Source of the DNA: Dasypus novemcinctus
Lineage: Eukaryota > Chordata > Mammalia > Cingulata > Dasypodidae
Length of the DNA: 64,000 bases
Assembly (NCBI RefSeq): GCF_030445035.2
Contig: NC_080677.1
Location: 157,419,169 to 157,483,168, forward strand
Direction: 5' to 3'
Shown: one piece after another, positions 22,331 to 35,603 of the stretch
Layout: every line of letters begins with the position of its first letter
How positions within the stretch are numbered: position 1 is the stretch's first letter
Notes under the pieces: generated by a model
Told to the model about the DNA's origin: nothing
What the model saw: only the letters and a program-made list of their open reading frames with translations
Databases searched by the model: none
Program-made: the position numbers and the translations under genes

Positions 22331-25300
22331 TCAGTGAACGGTCCTCTCTTCTCCTTGGCCCCAGCTCGGCTCTCTGGCTTGATCTTTCTTTTCCATCATC
22401 CTTCCTGGCCACATCGGAAAAAGAATATTGTAGAACGTGACCTGCTTGGTAGCCGAGCGGCTCTTCGTCCTACCTCCTGCCTGGAGAGAGTCAGAGCCCA
22501 GCAGTCCTTTTTCCACCTCAAAGGCAGTCTCTTCAATTGAAAAATCTAGATTGAAAATCTTTGATTGAAAAAATCTAGCATGGCGGCACTTTTGCAAAGA
22601 CAGGCGGTTCCATGCACCAAGAGCCACACCTGCAATTCTTTGCGAGCCAGGCTACTCTCTCTAGACTTCTCTCTAGGTACTATGGGTGCCTCCGGCAACT
22701 CAGTCACTTTTCTACAAGTCATTTTGCCCAGTATCTACCTTGCACCACTTTGTGGCTTTCAGAGATCTTAATAAACAGTGCGAAAGCCCCATCAAGTTGG
22801 ACGTTACCCTGAGGTTTTATCTTAAAGAGGTTGTGCCCTGGACTTGGACGTTTCACTGAGACAGTTGTGTTACGGGAGGTCTTTCAAATGCTAGGCATTT
22901 CCGATGTTATCTTTTACCACTACGATGTACGGTCTTCACGGTGTGGCTTTATGCCACACGCCAGGTGCTAACTCAAGCCTCTTAGCCCTATTCTGAATTT
23001 GAACTCCTGCAAAGCCATTGTTCATTTCAGGTACCAGGAGGTCACTCACCTGGCTTCAAGGGACGTGCATGCGCCATTATCAATATTATTAAGTCCACCT
23101 GTGTTCCTTTCTCATTACCTACCTCCACTAAAGCAGCACCATGGGCTCCTGGGGTGGGGGTGCTCGTTGGTTAGACGTAATTTGATTACAATCCTGAAGA
23201 CCCAGAATATGCTTGTGTGAACTACTTCAATATTATTTTTGACAGGAAAACGCAAGTTTTGTAAAATCTTATCACTAGACGCTACAGAGAAAATGGTTTG
23301 TAGATGTCCAAATTGAGAAAGACTCGTCGGGGGTTTTAAATGACATGACATTGTTTAAAGAGCTTAACACAATACTTTAGTAAGTGCTCAATAAATTTCC
23401 GTTTCCGTCCCCTCTTGGTTCCCTTTACAGATTAGAGTTTCGTGGCCCACTGTGAGCATTAATTTGTTCAGCTCTGCCTCCAGGTGGAACATCTGTATAA
23501 ATCCAGCTTTGTGAGTATTTTTCAGTTGAGAGGTTTTTCCATCTGTTTTGGAGTTATAGCAGCCCACATTATCCTCACTTGAGCTCTTAATGATATATGT
23601 GTGATGGAAACAAGACGTTTTAACGTGTAAGTATTCACAGCCTTCCCCTTTCCAGTCTGTGCGGATTCTACGCCTCCTCCACCATCTTCGGAGCTTTCCC
23701 TCTGCCATTCTAGCTCTCGGCATTTTTGTAATGCAAAATTAGGAGACAATTAGAGCAGGGGTCAGAGATGGATGAAGTGAAGGGGAAGGCTTCTTGCTTC
23801 CCGGGCCAGCCCTGGCTTCCTGCTTTCAAGATTCCAGGCGATGAGCAAAGCAGAAGCGAAACTATAAAAAGAAGTCCAATTCTACATTGGTCTAAGTAAG
23901 AAAGAACTTAAAACTGGAGGCAGGAGGAGGGAGACCAAAAAACCATACATTGGTGGATGTTGGGAGAATTGGGGAAGTTTGGGGAGACCCTGGAACAAAA
24001 ATGGAATATGAGAGAAGTGGGAAGGAGAGATGGTATTTTGAAAAGTATTGGTGTGAGGTTATAACACAAATCCACCTTAACGTTTCTTGAGAAATTAAGA
24101 TCAAATATTAAAAGCCTTTTTAAGTTACTTTTGGCTACGGGAGTATGTTTCTTCAAATACAACATTACACTGAAGCTGTTTCCTAAGAGCCCCCAATACA
24201 CACACACACACACACACTTTATATTTGGATAATATATACTAGTCTTTCTTACCTAACTACCAGCAACAGGGTTCTGCAAAATCACCAAGGTCAATTTTCT
24301 GGAGTCCCATCCGTGTATTTAGGGTGAGAGTTTTCCTTGAACCTACTTATCAAGAATAAAAAAAATGTACTAATATTGCTATCTCCTGTGTTTTGCTTTT
24401 TGGCAGACTTAAAAATGCATTTTGAAACTTTTCCTCAGGGTTCCTTCATAGCCACCCATGGAGTCGCATAGTGTTAAGGACGGCTAAGGGCTCCCCTTGT
24501 CTAGCCACTCAGCTTCCTCGAGCCAGCTGGCCGCTGTCTGGGCCAGAACTAAGCTGGTGCTCCCTCAGTGAGCGGAGGTGCTTGGGCAATTGCCGCATCA
24601 CATGCTTAAGTGAAAACTGCTTGCTCTCTAGAGCTTGCTGCAGCATCCCTTCCGATCGGCCTTGGACAGGGAGCCATGCCACTTTCAACCACTCAGATAG
24701 GAACTCCACTGGAGCAAGGAAACAGAAGGAATCCAGCCCCCGCTCGGTCTCTTCCTCACCCAGCCCGCACTGCCACCTCCCTCCAGACTGCGTGCAGAAG
24801 GGAGAAGGCCACTTGTGTTTGACCAATGGAAGTTTCAGCGGCTTAGCCTGCACTGTAATCAGTGCACCTAGAAAATGGGGCTTGCCGTTGATGCACTTTT
24901 TGACATATAACATGTATTCTGTTCTCTGCATTATAGAAACAGTCTCTTGGAACAAAAAAAATCAATCGGGGGAGTCACCATCATGTTTGGCACGTATCAC
25001 TCATGAATAGGAAGATTCATCTCTTCCCATACAATTATCTGGTGATTGAGTAAAATAAAACTGAGGTCTTTGAAGCTGGTGCAAACAATGGTTGTTAACC
25101 TGCAATACACGCACATTCCTGCAGCATTTCTTCACTTATCTATTAAAAATATTGCATGCCTCCTGTGTACCTGGACGGTTTCGATTTGCTGGCCATACGG
25201 TGGTGTTTAACTAAATCTCTCCCCTCACAGGCCTACATGCCTGTGGGGAATCAGGACACTAAATGATATCATTGCAATTAGTGATAAGCGATTGGAAGCA

Positions 25301-26200
25301 ATCAGGCAAAGCCAGGGCTGGAAAGCGATGGGCTGGCCCACGGGGCAGTCCCCGGAAGGGGAGTGTGGGGGCTGCGTGGGGAAGAGCCCACCTCGCGGAG
25401 CCAGAGCCAGCCGCCTTCAGTCCTCTCCCACTTCAGCTCCTGACCTTCTGGGCGTGTGTGAACCAGCATGGGCCCCAGGGGACGGGGCAGAAGCAGAGTC
25501 CAACCGCCAGGGTCCCAGGGAGCGACCGCTCCATCTCTGAATCCTAAGGTAATCACAGCGGGCCATCAGAGGAGGCAAAGGAAGGAAGCAAATGCCCCGC
25601 CAGAGGTGCCCGAGGGCTGTGGCCAAAGTTCCCATCTCATCTCAGAGGCGTCGTTCGGCATCTCGGGCCTCGTTGGTGAGGCTGCTGTCCCCAGGCTGAC
25701 TGGTTAGTCACTGTACTAGGATATGGTTTCCTGGTAAGTAAAATGTTCTCTGCTTGATCAGCACATCTTCGTATTTATTTGAATGGCAATATTATTTCTG
25801 TATGCTAATTGGATACTCTATTTCTAGATCATTGAATTTAGTTTCAGAAGCTGGGCATTTGGCTGGGAGGCCGAGAGGCACCAGGACTATGCAGGGAGCA
25901 CAGAATATTTCTGCCACAAGGTCCTACCTCTGCTTCGACACCCAGCTAGTGACTAACTTACGTACTTGTGTATAATGTTGCCAAGGGGTATTTTACCTGA
26001 CAAAAGAGTTTTCAGGCTAAAAATAAAAAATCGAAGGCTCTGAGCCAATAATAAAAATGACTATTTCAAATCTAGCATCGCTGGATTTTGGTGTATTTCT
26101 AAGAACATAAAACTTTCATGGTCTGACCCAACTGAGAGAGAGTGCTGATAACAGTTTGACTTACTGACTGAAGAGAGGACATCACTGCATGTGGAGATGT
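22331..26200. other. Intergenic sequence without a recognised gene
   Basis: Mostly unique DNA. It holds a CA microsatellite at 24198-24219 and a 179-codon plus-strand open frame (24471-25010) with no recognisable domain and low-complexity Ser/Pro content. No splice-consistent gene could be assembled. Confidence 0.5.
24198..24219 (+). repeat. CA dinucleotide microsatellite
   Basis: About eleven uninterrupted CA units. Confidence 0.9.
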
Positions 26201-27124
26201 TGATTTCCTGATCTACAGTGGTGGTAGACACGAAGTCAGATGTCCAACATCCATTCCGCCCTCTCTGGTATGTCTTCCTGGACCCCGGGGGCTGGCACAC
26301 CCAGATGGGCATTGCCCCGAATCCCTTGCAGCTTAGATTCTGAATGTGATTTGGATTTGACGTAGCAGATGCATTCTGAGCGACATTTGGTGGTTGGGCA
26401 GACGCATGGCTCCTGTTGTTCTGCTGTACCTCCCAGCAGCCTCGTCATGGAGATGTTGGAGGGTTTTCTAGCAGCAGTAGCAGAAGCCCCAGCGTCCATG
26501 CACTTGTGCCAAGGGTGTCAGGGGTGGGAACCGCCATGAAGGCTGCAGGTGTGACTCATTGCTCTGCAGCCAGTAGGAGGGGATGCTGCCTTATCCCAGC
26601 CGCTTGCTGTGATTGGAGCTCCACGCTTCTGTGGCTCCCTGATCAGGGAAGAGATTGGAGCTCCTGCAGGGTCCTGCTCAGTGCATACTTAGAGAGTCAT
26701 TTCTGAAAAATCCCTGGAATTCTCATTTGGCCCCTCCCACCTGCCCATGACCCAGCGCTCTTAAGGTCTTAATGATTTTGTATGGCCTTTAATGTAACAA
26801 ATCCCTTCCTGCTTAAAGTAGCTGGTATAGATTCTGTTCTTCTCAATTAAGCCCTAATTGATATAAAACCCACAGGTGGAAAATTATAAATTGTATCATG
26901 ACAACAAAGAAAAAGGTAGTAATATGTGGGCACATCTTGATAACTTAAATAATCTCCCTAACATCTTATACCAGAGTAAGTGCAACTCTTGCTCAGATCC
27001 TATTGCTCAGCATTTTCTTGAGGCTGCTGGGTTTTATATATGAGCTGAATTTGGCTAAAGATGAGAGAAGAGGGGGAAATGGCCAAAGAAATGTGACAAA
27101 GAACATAGGCTGTCCTTCCCTTTC

Positions 27125-27360
27125 TTCCATAGCAGGGTTAGCAGACATTTTCTGTAAATGGCCAGGAAGAAAATATTTTAGACTTTGTGGATCCTATAAT
27201 CTCTTTTGCAACTATTCACCTCTGTCATTGTAGCATGAAAGCAGTCATAGGTAATCTAAATGAGTGAGTGTAGCTATCGTCCAATAAAACTTCATTTACA
27301 AAAACAGGCAGTGGGTCAGAGTTGGCCTGCAGATCATAGTTTGCTGATCCCTCTTCCATG
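27125..27360 (-). mobile_element. hAT-type DNA-transposon fossil, family not assigned
   Basis: AGACATTTTCTGTAAATGGC, GACTTTGTGGATCCTATAAT, CCAATAAAACTTCATTTACA and AGATCATAGTTTGCTGATCC are the reverse-orientation landmarks of a common mammalian non-autonomous DNA transposon. The same family, opposite strand, is at 38815-39110. Confidence 0.6.
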
Positions 27361-27364
27361 GTAA

Positions 27365-27735
27365 AGGTTTCCTTAATTTTGTAGGTAGGCACATGGCCAC
27401 CTGAAATAAAGACTACATTTCCCAGATTCCTTTGCAGCTAGGAATGGCCATGTGATTAAATGTATCCAATGGGATGCTAACATAGTATGTACAACACCCA
27501 GAAAGGGTCATTAAAGGAATGGTGGGAGTAGGAGAGCATGCATTTCTATCTGCTGTTCTCTTTGCTGTTGCTAGAACTCCAGCAGCCATTGGGGATAAGA
27601 TAAAAAATGAGCTTAAAACAGAAAGCCATGCAATGGGGAAGCAACAAAGCAGAAGGTGATCACATCTTGGAATGTCAGGTGGACTTACTGAATATGAGAA
27701 AGAAATAAACTACTATCTCATTTAAATGACTGATT
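27365..27735 (+). mobile_element. Old LTR-like repeat
   Basis: CATGGCCACCTGAAATAAAG, TTCCTTTGCAGCTAGGAATG, AATGGGATGCTAACATAGTA and GAGAAAGAAATAAACTACTA suggest an LTR with a polyadenylation signal at its end. A similar reverse-orientation patch may lie at 26210-26400. Confidence 0.4.
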
Positions 27736-28344
27736 TCACACAATCTGATCAGGCAAAAATTCAAAAGCATAGTAAATGAATGAGGTGCTGCTCAATAAAT
27801 AAGTTTTGCTGAATTAATAAATGATCATGAATTGAGTCATGCTACTAGGACTTGGCCTAATAGCCAGTAATGCTATTGGGACTTGGCCCAGAAGATCTAA
27901 ATGTCAGCTTCCAGTACAAACTACAAAAATTTACTTCGTTTATGGTATTTGCAACACCAAATTTCTAGAGATGAAGTCTGTGGAAAGTTAGTTGGTATTA
28001 CATTGTGGAAGAGAGAGAAAAAAGAAGTTTATTGGAAGGGAACAAAGCACATCTAAATCTAGTTATAAAGTGTGCATTTAAATTCATAATTAAAATATTG
28101 AGCAGTTTCAGGCTAAAATGCCATCGTATGGAGTGTTAGGCTTTCTAGCCATATTCCTGTCGATGGACTGCAGCAGGAGCTTTCTTAATCAGTCTTAGAC
28201 CAAATAATACCATACTGGTAGTCTTCACATCCACTCCCCCCTGCCTCACCTCTCTCTGTAGTGAGGTGATCTCACTGGGTGCTGTTCTCCAGATTAAGAG
28301 GAGAAAGTCTGGACTGAGCTAGAAGTATTCTCTTTGCAACCTTG

Positions 28345-28492
28345 TTCTTCAAAGGGGGATCCTTGGACTGTCAGCATCATAGGAACTGGTTAGGAATGCA
28401 GAATATCAGGCCCCACCCCAAACCCACTATGTTGGAATCTGATTTTAATAAGATCCCCTAGGTAACTAGTATGCATATTAAAATCTGAGAAT
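28345..28492. mobile_element. MER20-like hAT DNA-transposon fossil
   Basis: CCTTGGACTGTCAGCATCAT, AGGAATGCAGAATATCAGGC and CCACCCCAAACCCACTATG. It is degenerate and non-coding. Confidence 0.6.
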
Positions 28493-28677
28493 ATTACTTT
28501 TTAGTTCCTCTGCACTGACCTCAAGGAGCAAATACTTTCTAACGTCTCTTAGCTCTGTGAATCTCAAAAATACTAGCCACCAAAATAAAATACTACTCTA
28601 TTCCTAAATTACCCACCAACCACAATAACACAGGTCAAAGATCTGGAAACCAGAAGAAGGACTAAAATTAAAATGTA

Positions 28678-29293
28678 GGGGTGTGGATGTAGCTCAGTGG
28701 TTGAGTGCCTGCTTCCCATGTACAAGGTTCCGGGTTTTGATCTCTGGTACCTCTGAAAAACAAACAAAAAACCAACTTTTTTAAAAAAAGATTTCTATTT
28801 ATTTATTTCTCCCCTCTTCCTCCATTGTCTGCTCTCTGTGTCCATTCACTGTGTGTTCTTCTGAGTCTGCTTGTCTTCTTATTAGGCAGCTCCGGCAACC
28901 GATCCTGGGACCTTCCGGAGTGGGAGAGAGACGATCATTCTCTTGCACCACCTCGACTCCCTGGCCTGCTGCATCTCTTATTATCTCTCCTCTGTGTCTC
29001 TTTTTGTTGTGTCATCTTGCTCCACCAGCACTCCTGCACGGGGCAGCACTCCTGTGCAGGCCAGCACTCTGCACGGGTCAGCTCACCACGCAGGCCAGCT
29101 TGCCTTCACCAGGAAGCCCTGGGTACCGAATTCTGGACCTCCTATATGGTAGGTGGGAGCCTAATTGCTTGAGCCACAGCTGCTTCCCCAAAAAACCAGC
29201 TTTCCTTGGGGAGCAGATGTAGTTCAGGGGTTGAGCACCTGCCTCCTATGTACAAGGTCCTGAGTTTAGTCCCTGGAACTTCCTGAAAAAAAA
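28678..29293 (+). mobile_element. Dimeric tRNA-derived SINE interrupted by a nested SINE
   Basis: The left monomer (GGGTGTGGATGTAGCTCAGT ... CTGGTACCTC) is at 28678-28755 and the right monomer (GGGGAGCAGATGTAGTTCAG ... CCCTGGAACTTCC) at 29208-29283, followed by poly(A). The 14-bp TSD AAAATTAAAATGTA at 28664-28677 and 29294-29307 shows that both halves arrived together. The DNA between them is a later SINE inserted in the linker. Confidence 0.9.
28783..29190 (-). mobile_element. Nested DAS-type SINE with a divergent middle
   Basis: It is inserted in the linker of the surrounding dimer. Flanking AAAACCAACTTTT (about 28769-28782) and AAAACCAGCTTTC (about 29193-29205) look like its TSD. The ends resemble other copies (ATTTATTTCTCCCC and CCTATATGGTAGGTGG), but the middle (AATCTCCGGCAACCGATCC-like, 28885-28990) is unlike the other DAS copies here, suggesting a separate subfamily or chimera. 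Confidence 0.85.
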
Positions 29294-29309
29294 AAAATTA
29301 AAATGTATG

Positions 29310-32300
29310 TTTCACAGCATCACCCCTTCCTTTTTATGGGTTTAAAACACTTCTTCTTGCCAGAAAGTATCTGGAATTAGACTCGTCTCTGGCACCGAGG
29401 ATGAAGAATGAGATTTTAGTGATAAATCATAACAATAAGGTACCATAATGGCAGAGCCACTTGGACATCTTCCAGAGTTTGTTCAGCCCTGATAAATAAA
29501 GCTAATAGCTTTATTCCTTGAGAGTTGTCCATTTTATTAAGGGTCTGCAACAACTGGTTATTATATTATTTTCCCTACAAAGAAAAAAGTTTGCTGGCAG
29601 CCGAGCTTGGTTCATACACAAAAGGCTATGCCTCAAGGACTCCAAGAGAGCCACAAATGTAACGAAAAGTTTGAAAAAAGTTAAAAGCTTCTAGAATTAA
29701 AACAGTGAAAGAAAATTGTAAAATAATCTCTAACCTTCGTCAAAGACCCATTCCCATTCCCAGCTGTTCACAATTTCTAGCATCAACAATCCCATCAGGG
29801 CTAACTGTGTCCTTTACTGGATGTGGAAACGTCGATTGCATAACTTCCATTTTGACCTCACATTAAATGAACAGTGTCTGTGTAAATAGTACTTACTATG
29901 AATACAATTTCATGGTGAAAATCAGCCCAAGTACCTTGTACCTTATACCATTCCATTTTCCAAACTTTGGCTGAAATATTCAGAAATATTGGCAACACTA
30001 TCACCCCTTCTAAAGAAAAAATAGGTAGTGCGATTCTGGACCTTTCATGCTGGCAGTTTTAGTGCATTCTTGATACTTCTTAGAATTCATATTCTTATGC
30101 ACTTAAAAACCATATTCTTGGCATTTGACATATCAATTCATGTCTGCAGTAAAGTTCAAACGTCTGAGTCAAAAACGGGAAAATCCATCAGTTTTGTTGC
30201 TTGAATCCCACACCTATCTGGCAATTTTAGGGCATCCAACCATCCTGTTTTGCACAGACATGAACCTTGCAGAGCTAAAATGGGGACAGCCAGTCACCCT
30301 CCAGTTTAGTTACACATCTTTCAGAGCGTATGTGGGTGTGGATGCACACCTACTCACACACATGGCTTGTCACCTGTTTCTTCTGTGCTTAACTTCACTT
30401 TAGAAGACAGAATAATGATCAAACAAATGTAATCTTTCTGATTTATGGGCTCTTTCTGATTTATGGGCTATATAATGAACTATGTAATTAAGCCAGTAAT
30501 AAGCAATTTACCAACTCATTAAATCAGGAAAGAAAAAAATCTGAAGTTCACTACTTTTGTTAAAGAAAAATTCTCCAAGTAGAGGCATTACCTTGATTAT
30601 TCGGCAGGCGAAACAGCCTTGGTAAAATCCATTTTTCGGGAATGACGCCTTCATCCTAGGAGGCTGACAGACGGAAGCTTGGGCCCCACTGGGCTTTCTG
30701 TGCACTGAGGGGCTCACTGTGTCATGACAGGGGTTTTCACTTTCTTGTTAATATCATTTTTTAAATGTTCCTGACGTTGCAGAATTGGCTCTGCTTCTCT
30801 TAAAAGACGGTCCAGGTGAAACACCTGATGCCAAGTTGTTCAGCTTACGACTTCTGAGACCAAAACCGTGGCAGGGATGTCCGGGCAGCCGTTACGAAGT
30901 CTATCAACTATGTGATTTTTTTTCCCAACTGAATCAATGCAAATCCATGAACTGGTAACAACACCCAAAAAGGAGAACGTTCTCCCCGCCCCATGGTATG
31001 CCTCATCCGAGGCAGTCGTTTTAAAAACTCTTCATTTTGAAAACATGTCTGGATTGGGAAAACTGGAGCACTGCCTTTCCAGTAGGCCTGCATTTCAAGC
31101 TCATCTCCCCAGAAGCCCCACTAGAGAAATAGCTGTTTTACCCAAAGCCACCCACGCAGAAAGAAGGAAGATGAGAATTTAGGTTATAGTTACCATCGGC
31201 CCCAAGTGAAACTATTGACCCGGGCAAGGATTATCAGCCAGTGCGCAAAGCATTCGGCCCAGGACTGACCTCAGTCAGACGTCCAGAGGTGGCCAAGCCA
31301 CCGCAGAGGTCCCTCTCCAGCCTCAGGACAGCCGGTCCTCGTCATCCCAATCCGGCGGTCAAACTGAGCCCCTCTGCTGTTTAACACGAACCCAGCAAGC
31401 CGATTCGACGCACCTCAGTTTACAGGAAACACAGGGCCAGGGTGGGGAGTTGAGCAAAGGCTTTCAAGAGCACACGGCCAAGCTCATTAAGGGAATCGTG
31501 CTGGGGGACAGCTGGCTCCGTCTATTCAACAAGCCAGCAAGTAATAGGAACATCTTCAGGGCAGTGCTGGATTGGAAGGGAGCTGAGGGACAGCAACTGG
31601 CTTCAATCTGCGGCACTAGATTGCACTCTAGTTTGGACAGACTAGCTTGAAACTGGGGATAAGATGGGAAGTTTAAAGAGCAGATAAGATTTTTAAAATG
31701 CATTGACTTACCAGGTAAAGACTTAGGAAATCAGGATGCAAACCAACCTGTACCGTATTTTATATACATAAATTATCTGAAAGAATAGTCAGAAAGGTGG
31801 TAACAAATGTGGTCTCTGGGTGGCAGGAATATCGTGCTCTTCTGTCCTCAATTTTCTGTATCTTGTTTTCTAACCTCCTCAATGCACACACGCGGTTTTC
31901 GTAATAATAAAACACAGTTCTTTATTTTTCAAAAACTGTAAGAACTGTTTGCCGAAGACAGGAGTGCCATGGTTCAGTGAGGTGGAAGATGTAGAACTTT
32001 CCAGTACCTAGTGCCGATGACAACTAAAAGTGTAGATGGATTTAAACTGAGAACTTTTAATCCTGAGTAAAGACTTGCGATGATGATCCGTTCAGCCTCC
32101 TCATTAGCTGTCACCCAACAATACATCCTCTGGTTATAAGAAAGTGATTCCAGTTTAGAGGAAGGAAGGAAGGAAAAACCCAGAAGGATGACTGGATGGA
32201 GGGCAATTAAGGAGGAGGGAGGGGGAAGAGGAAGGGAGTAGCATGAGGTCCAGGTTCAAGTTCTGTGAAGGGAATTACCCCCCCAACACCCCTACCCCCC

Positions 32301-33740
32301 CACCCACAAGTCTCCTCCTTGCTAACTCCAAAGCTTTCTTTTTCGGAAGCCTTTTCTGTCTTCCCGAGAGGCTGTGCACAGGGTTTTTACCCCTAGAGAG
32401 AATCACAACCCACTGTAGTAATTGCCCACCCACTTATCTGTCTCTCTCTCTCTGGTTTGCGGTCATGTTGAGGGTAATCACTGTAATTCAAGAATCGAGC
32501 CAATGCCAGCAATCTGATAAATGTTTATGAATGCATATTGGCTCGTTCATTTGAAGCCCTCCAAGAGAACGCAAACTGATATTTATGAAGAAAATGTCCC
32601 AGCCGCCCATATTGCATACCTATGTGTCTCAGAAATGAAAGAAGCGAATTCTGAAGTAAATGATATCCCAAACAACCAAACCGCGAGTCCCCGCCTGAAG
32701 GTCTCTAGAATTCAGGAAATCGACCCTCTGCAAGGTCAGCTGGTGACTCCAGACCATCCAGCCTCTGCTGTTTGTAGATTCCAGGCTGTGAGGGCAGCTC
32801 TGCGGGCCTGCAGCCTGCAGCGCCCCAGCGCCCACAGCGCACCCCCTGCCCACACCTGGGAAGCCGGAGATGGGCAGGCCAGCACGACACAGGTCCACAG
32901 CTGCCGTCACTGCCAGCCCCGCCCCCCCAAACTCGCTGGGCTCCCGCTCCTTCACTTACTAGCTGCACGACCTCTAGAGCAGGTAAGAGGCTGCTAGAAC
33001 AACGCTGCCTGGCCCCGAGGCTGCTGTGCCTGCTCTGATCCACGCCCCCCAACACCCACACACAGACAAACTGAACAAATCAAATGCTCTTCATCTGCCC
33101 CCTCCAGGTAAAGATAACAATAACAGTGATTGAGAAATAACTGCTTTCCCAAAAACACTCCCCATTTTGAAATGCATCCACCCTCATGTGATTTCATTCC
33201 TGAAAATGCCTTGCATGCCAGTTAAAATTCTTATCGCACTTTAAAAAAAAAATGGAGTGTTCAAATCTATTGTAAAGTTTCGATGAATTTTTAAAACCAT
33301 TTGTTGAAAAAACAATTCAACAAATTCTATTTTATAAGAAAAATGGATTGATATCAAGGAGGCTTTATCAACATCATTTCAACAAAACGCTTTGCAGAAT
33401 TGGTGAATGGGCTGAAAATGTGTAGTGGAGTCAGCTGGAAATCCTCTTCTTCCATTGGAATCTCTGTCTTTTTCCAAGACATTGCTTTCAGAGATGACAA
33501 TTTTAAAACCAAGTCTCTAATCAAACAGAACTTGGGTCCCAACATTTTAATCATTGTATCACATAAATTACAGCAAGATTTTTTAAAAGTGTGAAGTAAG
33601 TCAAATAGCACTGCTCTCACTAAAAACAGCGTTAATGATAATATTAATACTTACCAATATTTTGGCTGGAGCAAAAAAATATTTTGTACCATTAATAAGT
33701 CAAAATTGTTTTAAAATAGAGTTTATTTCATATTTGCCTT
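29310..33740. other. Intergenic sequence, no gene recognised
   Basis: Mostly unique DNA. It holds a GGAA run (32158-32176), a C-rich tract (32279-32306), and a moderately GC-rich, CpG-poor patch at 32760-32960. An open frame at 32521-32997 (158 codons) has no recognised domain. An old L1-like 3' trace is possible at 31740-31930. Confidence 0.5.
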
Positions 33741-33757
33741 TTAAAATTTCCATTTTT

Positions 33758-34124
33758 TTAAAAAAAGATTTATTTATTTATTTAATTCCCCCCCCTCCCC
33801 TGGTTGTCTGTTCTTGGTGTCTATTTGTTGCGTCTTGTTTCTTTGTCCGCTTCTGTTGTCGTCAGCGGCACGGGAAGTGTGGGCGGCACCATTCCTGGGC
33901 AGGCTGCTCTTTCTTTTCACGCTGGGCGGCTCTCCTCACGGGCGCACTCCTTGCGCGTGGGGCTCCCCCACGCGGGGGACACCCTTGCGTGGCAGGGCAC
34001 TCCTTGCGCGCATCAGCACAGCGCATGGCCAGCTCCACACGGGTCAAGGAGGCCCGGGGTTTGAACCGCGGACCTCCCATATGGTAGACGGACGCCCTAA
34101 CCACTGGGCCAAAGTCCGTTTCCC
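33758..34124 (-). mobile_element. DAS-type tRNA-derived SINE, short subfamily
   Basis: Minus-strand copy. The TSD TAAAATTTCCATTTTT (33742-33757) / TAAAATTTCTATTTTT (34125-34140) matches at 15 of 16 positions. It lacks the long-form internal segment. It is near-identical over most of its body to 41003-41361 and 53989-54369. Confidence 0.93.
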
Positions 34125-34259
34125 TAAAATTTCTATTTTTGTGTTGTATAATTTACAAAGAAATTGGCACAGGAGTACGTGCATACCATTCACAAAAATA
34201 AGTGGCTAGAGATGGCAGAGCCACCAGCTCGAAATATTTTTACTGATGGGGTGCACAAC

Positions 34260-34515
34260 CAAAAAAGTTTGAGGGCCGCTGTTCTAGATCAATTTTTCTC
34301 AGAGTATGGTTTGAGGAGAATCTGTACCAGGACTGCCCCGGGGCCCAGAGAACCAACTCTGAGCTGCACTGTTGGGCCCTGGACCTGTCTCTTTAACAAG
34401 TGCTCCAGAGGATTCTGCTTGCGGTGTTCCAAGTGTCTTTATTTTCTTCAGTGCCTTGTTTTTCAGCATGTGGCCCAGGAAACACCTCAAGTAGAATCCT
34501 CTGGAGTACTTGTGT
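34260..34515. mobile_element. Possible MER20-like or other hAT fossil
   Basis: GAGGGCCGCTGTTCTAGATC, TGGTTTGAGGAGAATCTGTA and CCAGAGGATTCTGCTTGCGG resemble hAT-type elements, with a second piece at 34460-34500. Borders are unclear. Confidence 0.4.
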
Positions 34516-34519
34516 TGGA

Positions 34520-35125
34520 CTCACCCAGGTCAGCCAACAGGGAGGTGAAGATGGTCAACCACCACACCAGGGAAGCGAGAGAGTCTACAACTCTGAGCAG
34601 CAGAATCGCATCATCAACCATGTGGGATCTAAGCACCCTCTCGACATAGAGGTGGAGTGGACATCACCACCCCAGCATCCAGAGGATGGAGGAATAAAAT
34701 ATGGATTAGAGTGGACTTACTGGTATCCTACTACACAACTATTGTGACTAGTAATGGAAGAAACTGTAGCATTGATCTGGAGACAGTGACCACGGTAGTT
34801 GCTGAGGGCAGGGAGAGGGAAGAAGAAATGTGATGTGGGGCATTTTCGGGACTTGGAGTTGTCCTAAATGATATCACAGGGACAGATGCTGGCCATTGTA
34901 TATCCTGCCATAACCCACTGAATGGACTGGGGGAGAGTGCGAACTACAATGCATGCGGTGCAGCGGTGTTCCAAGATGTATTCACCAAATGCAATGGATG
35001 TGCCACAATGATGAAGGAGGTTGTTGATGTGGGAGGAGTGGGGTGGGGTGGGGTGTGAGGTATGTGGGAACCTCTTATACTTTTTAATGTAGCATTTTTT
35101 GTGGTCTATGTATCTTTTTTAAAAA
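34520..35125 (+). mobile_element. Xenarthran L1 3' UTR copy
   Basis: It begins GGTCAGCCAACAGGGAGGTG, passes CCATGTGGGATCTAAGCACC and GGAGTTGTCCTAAATGATAT, and ends TTTTTAATGTAGCATTTTTT with an A-rich tail. It is the longest of the copies of this 3' UTR in the window. No ORF2 is attached. Confidence 0.85.
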
Positions 35126-35603
35126 AAAACAATTAATTAAAAAACAAACAAAAAAGAAAGAGCACTCTGCGGGACCACAGTGCCCGCACCGTGGGCACGA
35201 AGGGGCAGCTCCACACTCTCCGCCTCCTACACAGAGCTCTCTCCTCTCATCTCGTTGAGGAAAAGAATTTACAAAACTGACCTCACTCAGGCGCCTAACC
35301 CCTCCAGCCCTCGGGGAAGACTTTCTTTCCTAAAGGATGACTCTGTATTAATTGTCTCTGCTAAAAATGTTGGTTGCCTGGCAGCTTTCTGCAAGTCCAG
35401 GTGGGGCGGCTGTGCTGACTGTGGGCTCACTGGAGGATAAACTTGTGGAAATGCTTCCAGAAGCTGATTCATCAGAGAACAAAGTTTGAAAAACAGAGAG
35501 TGAGAGATAAAGAGAGAGAAGTAACACTGCCAACAACCAGCACACTTTTTAGAGCCAGGCAAACAGCCACTGCCCTGAGCCCAACTCATTAAAAATCTAC
35601 ATA

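Noticed and set aside
24471-25010. 179-codon plus-strand frame
   Set aside because: Unremarkable Ser/Pro/Cys-rich translation without motifs. It may be chance, and no splice or promoter context is apparent.
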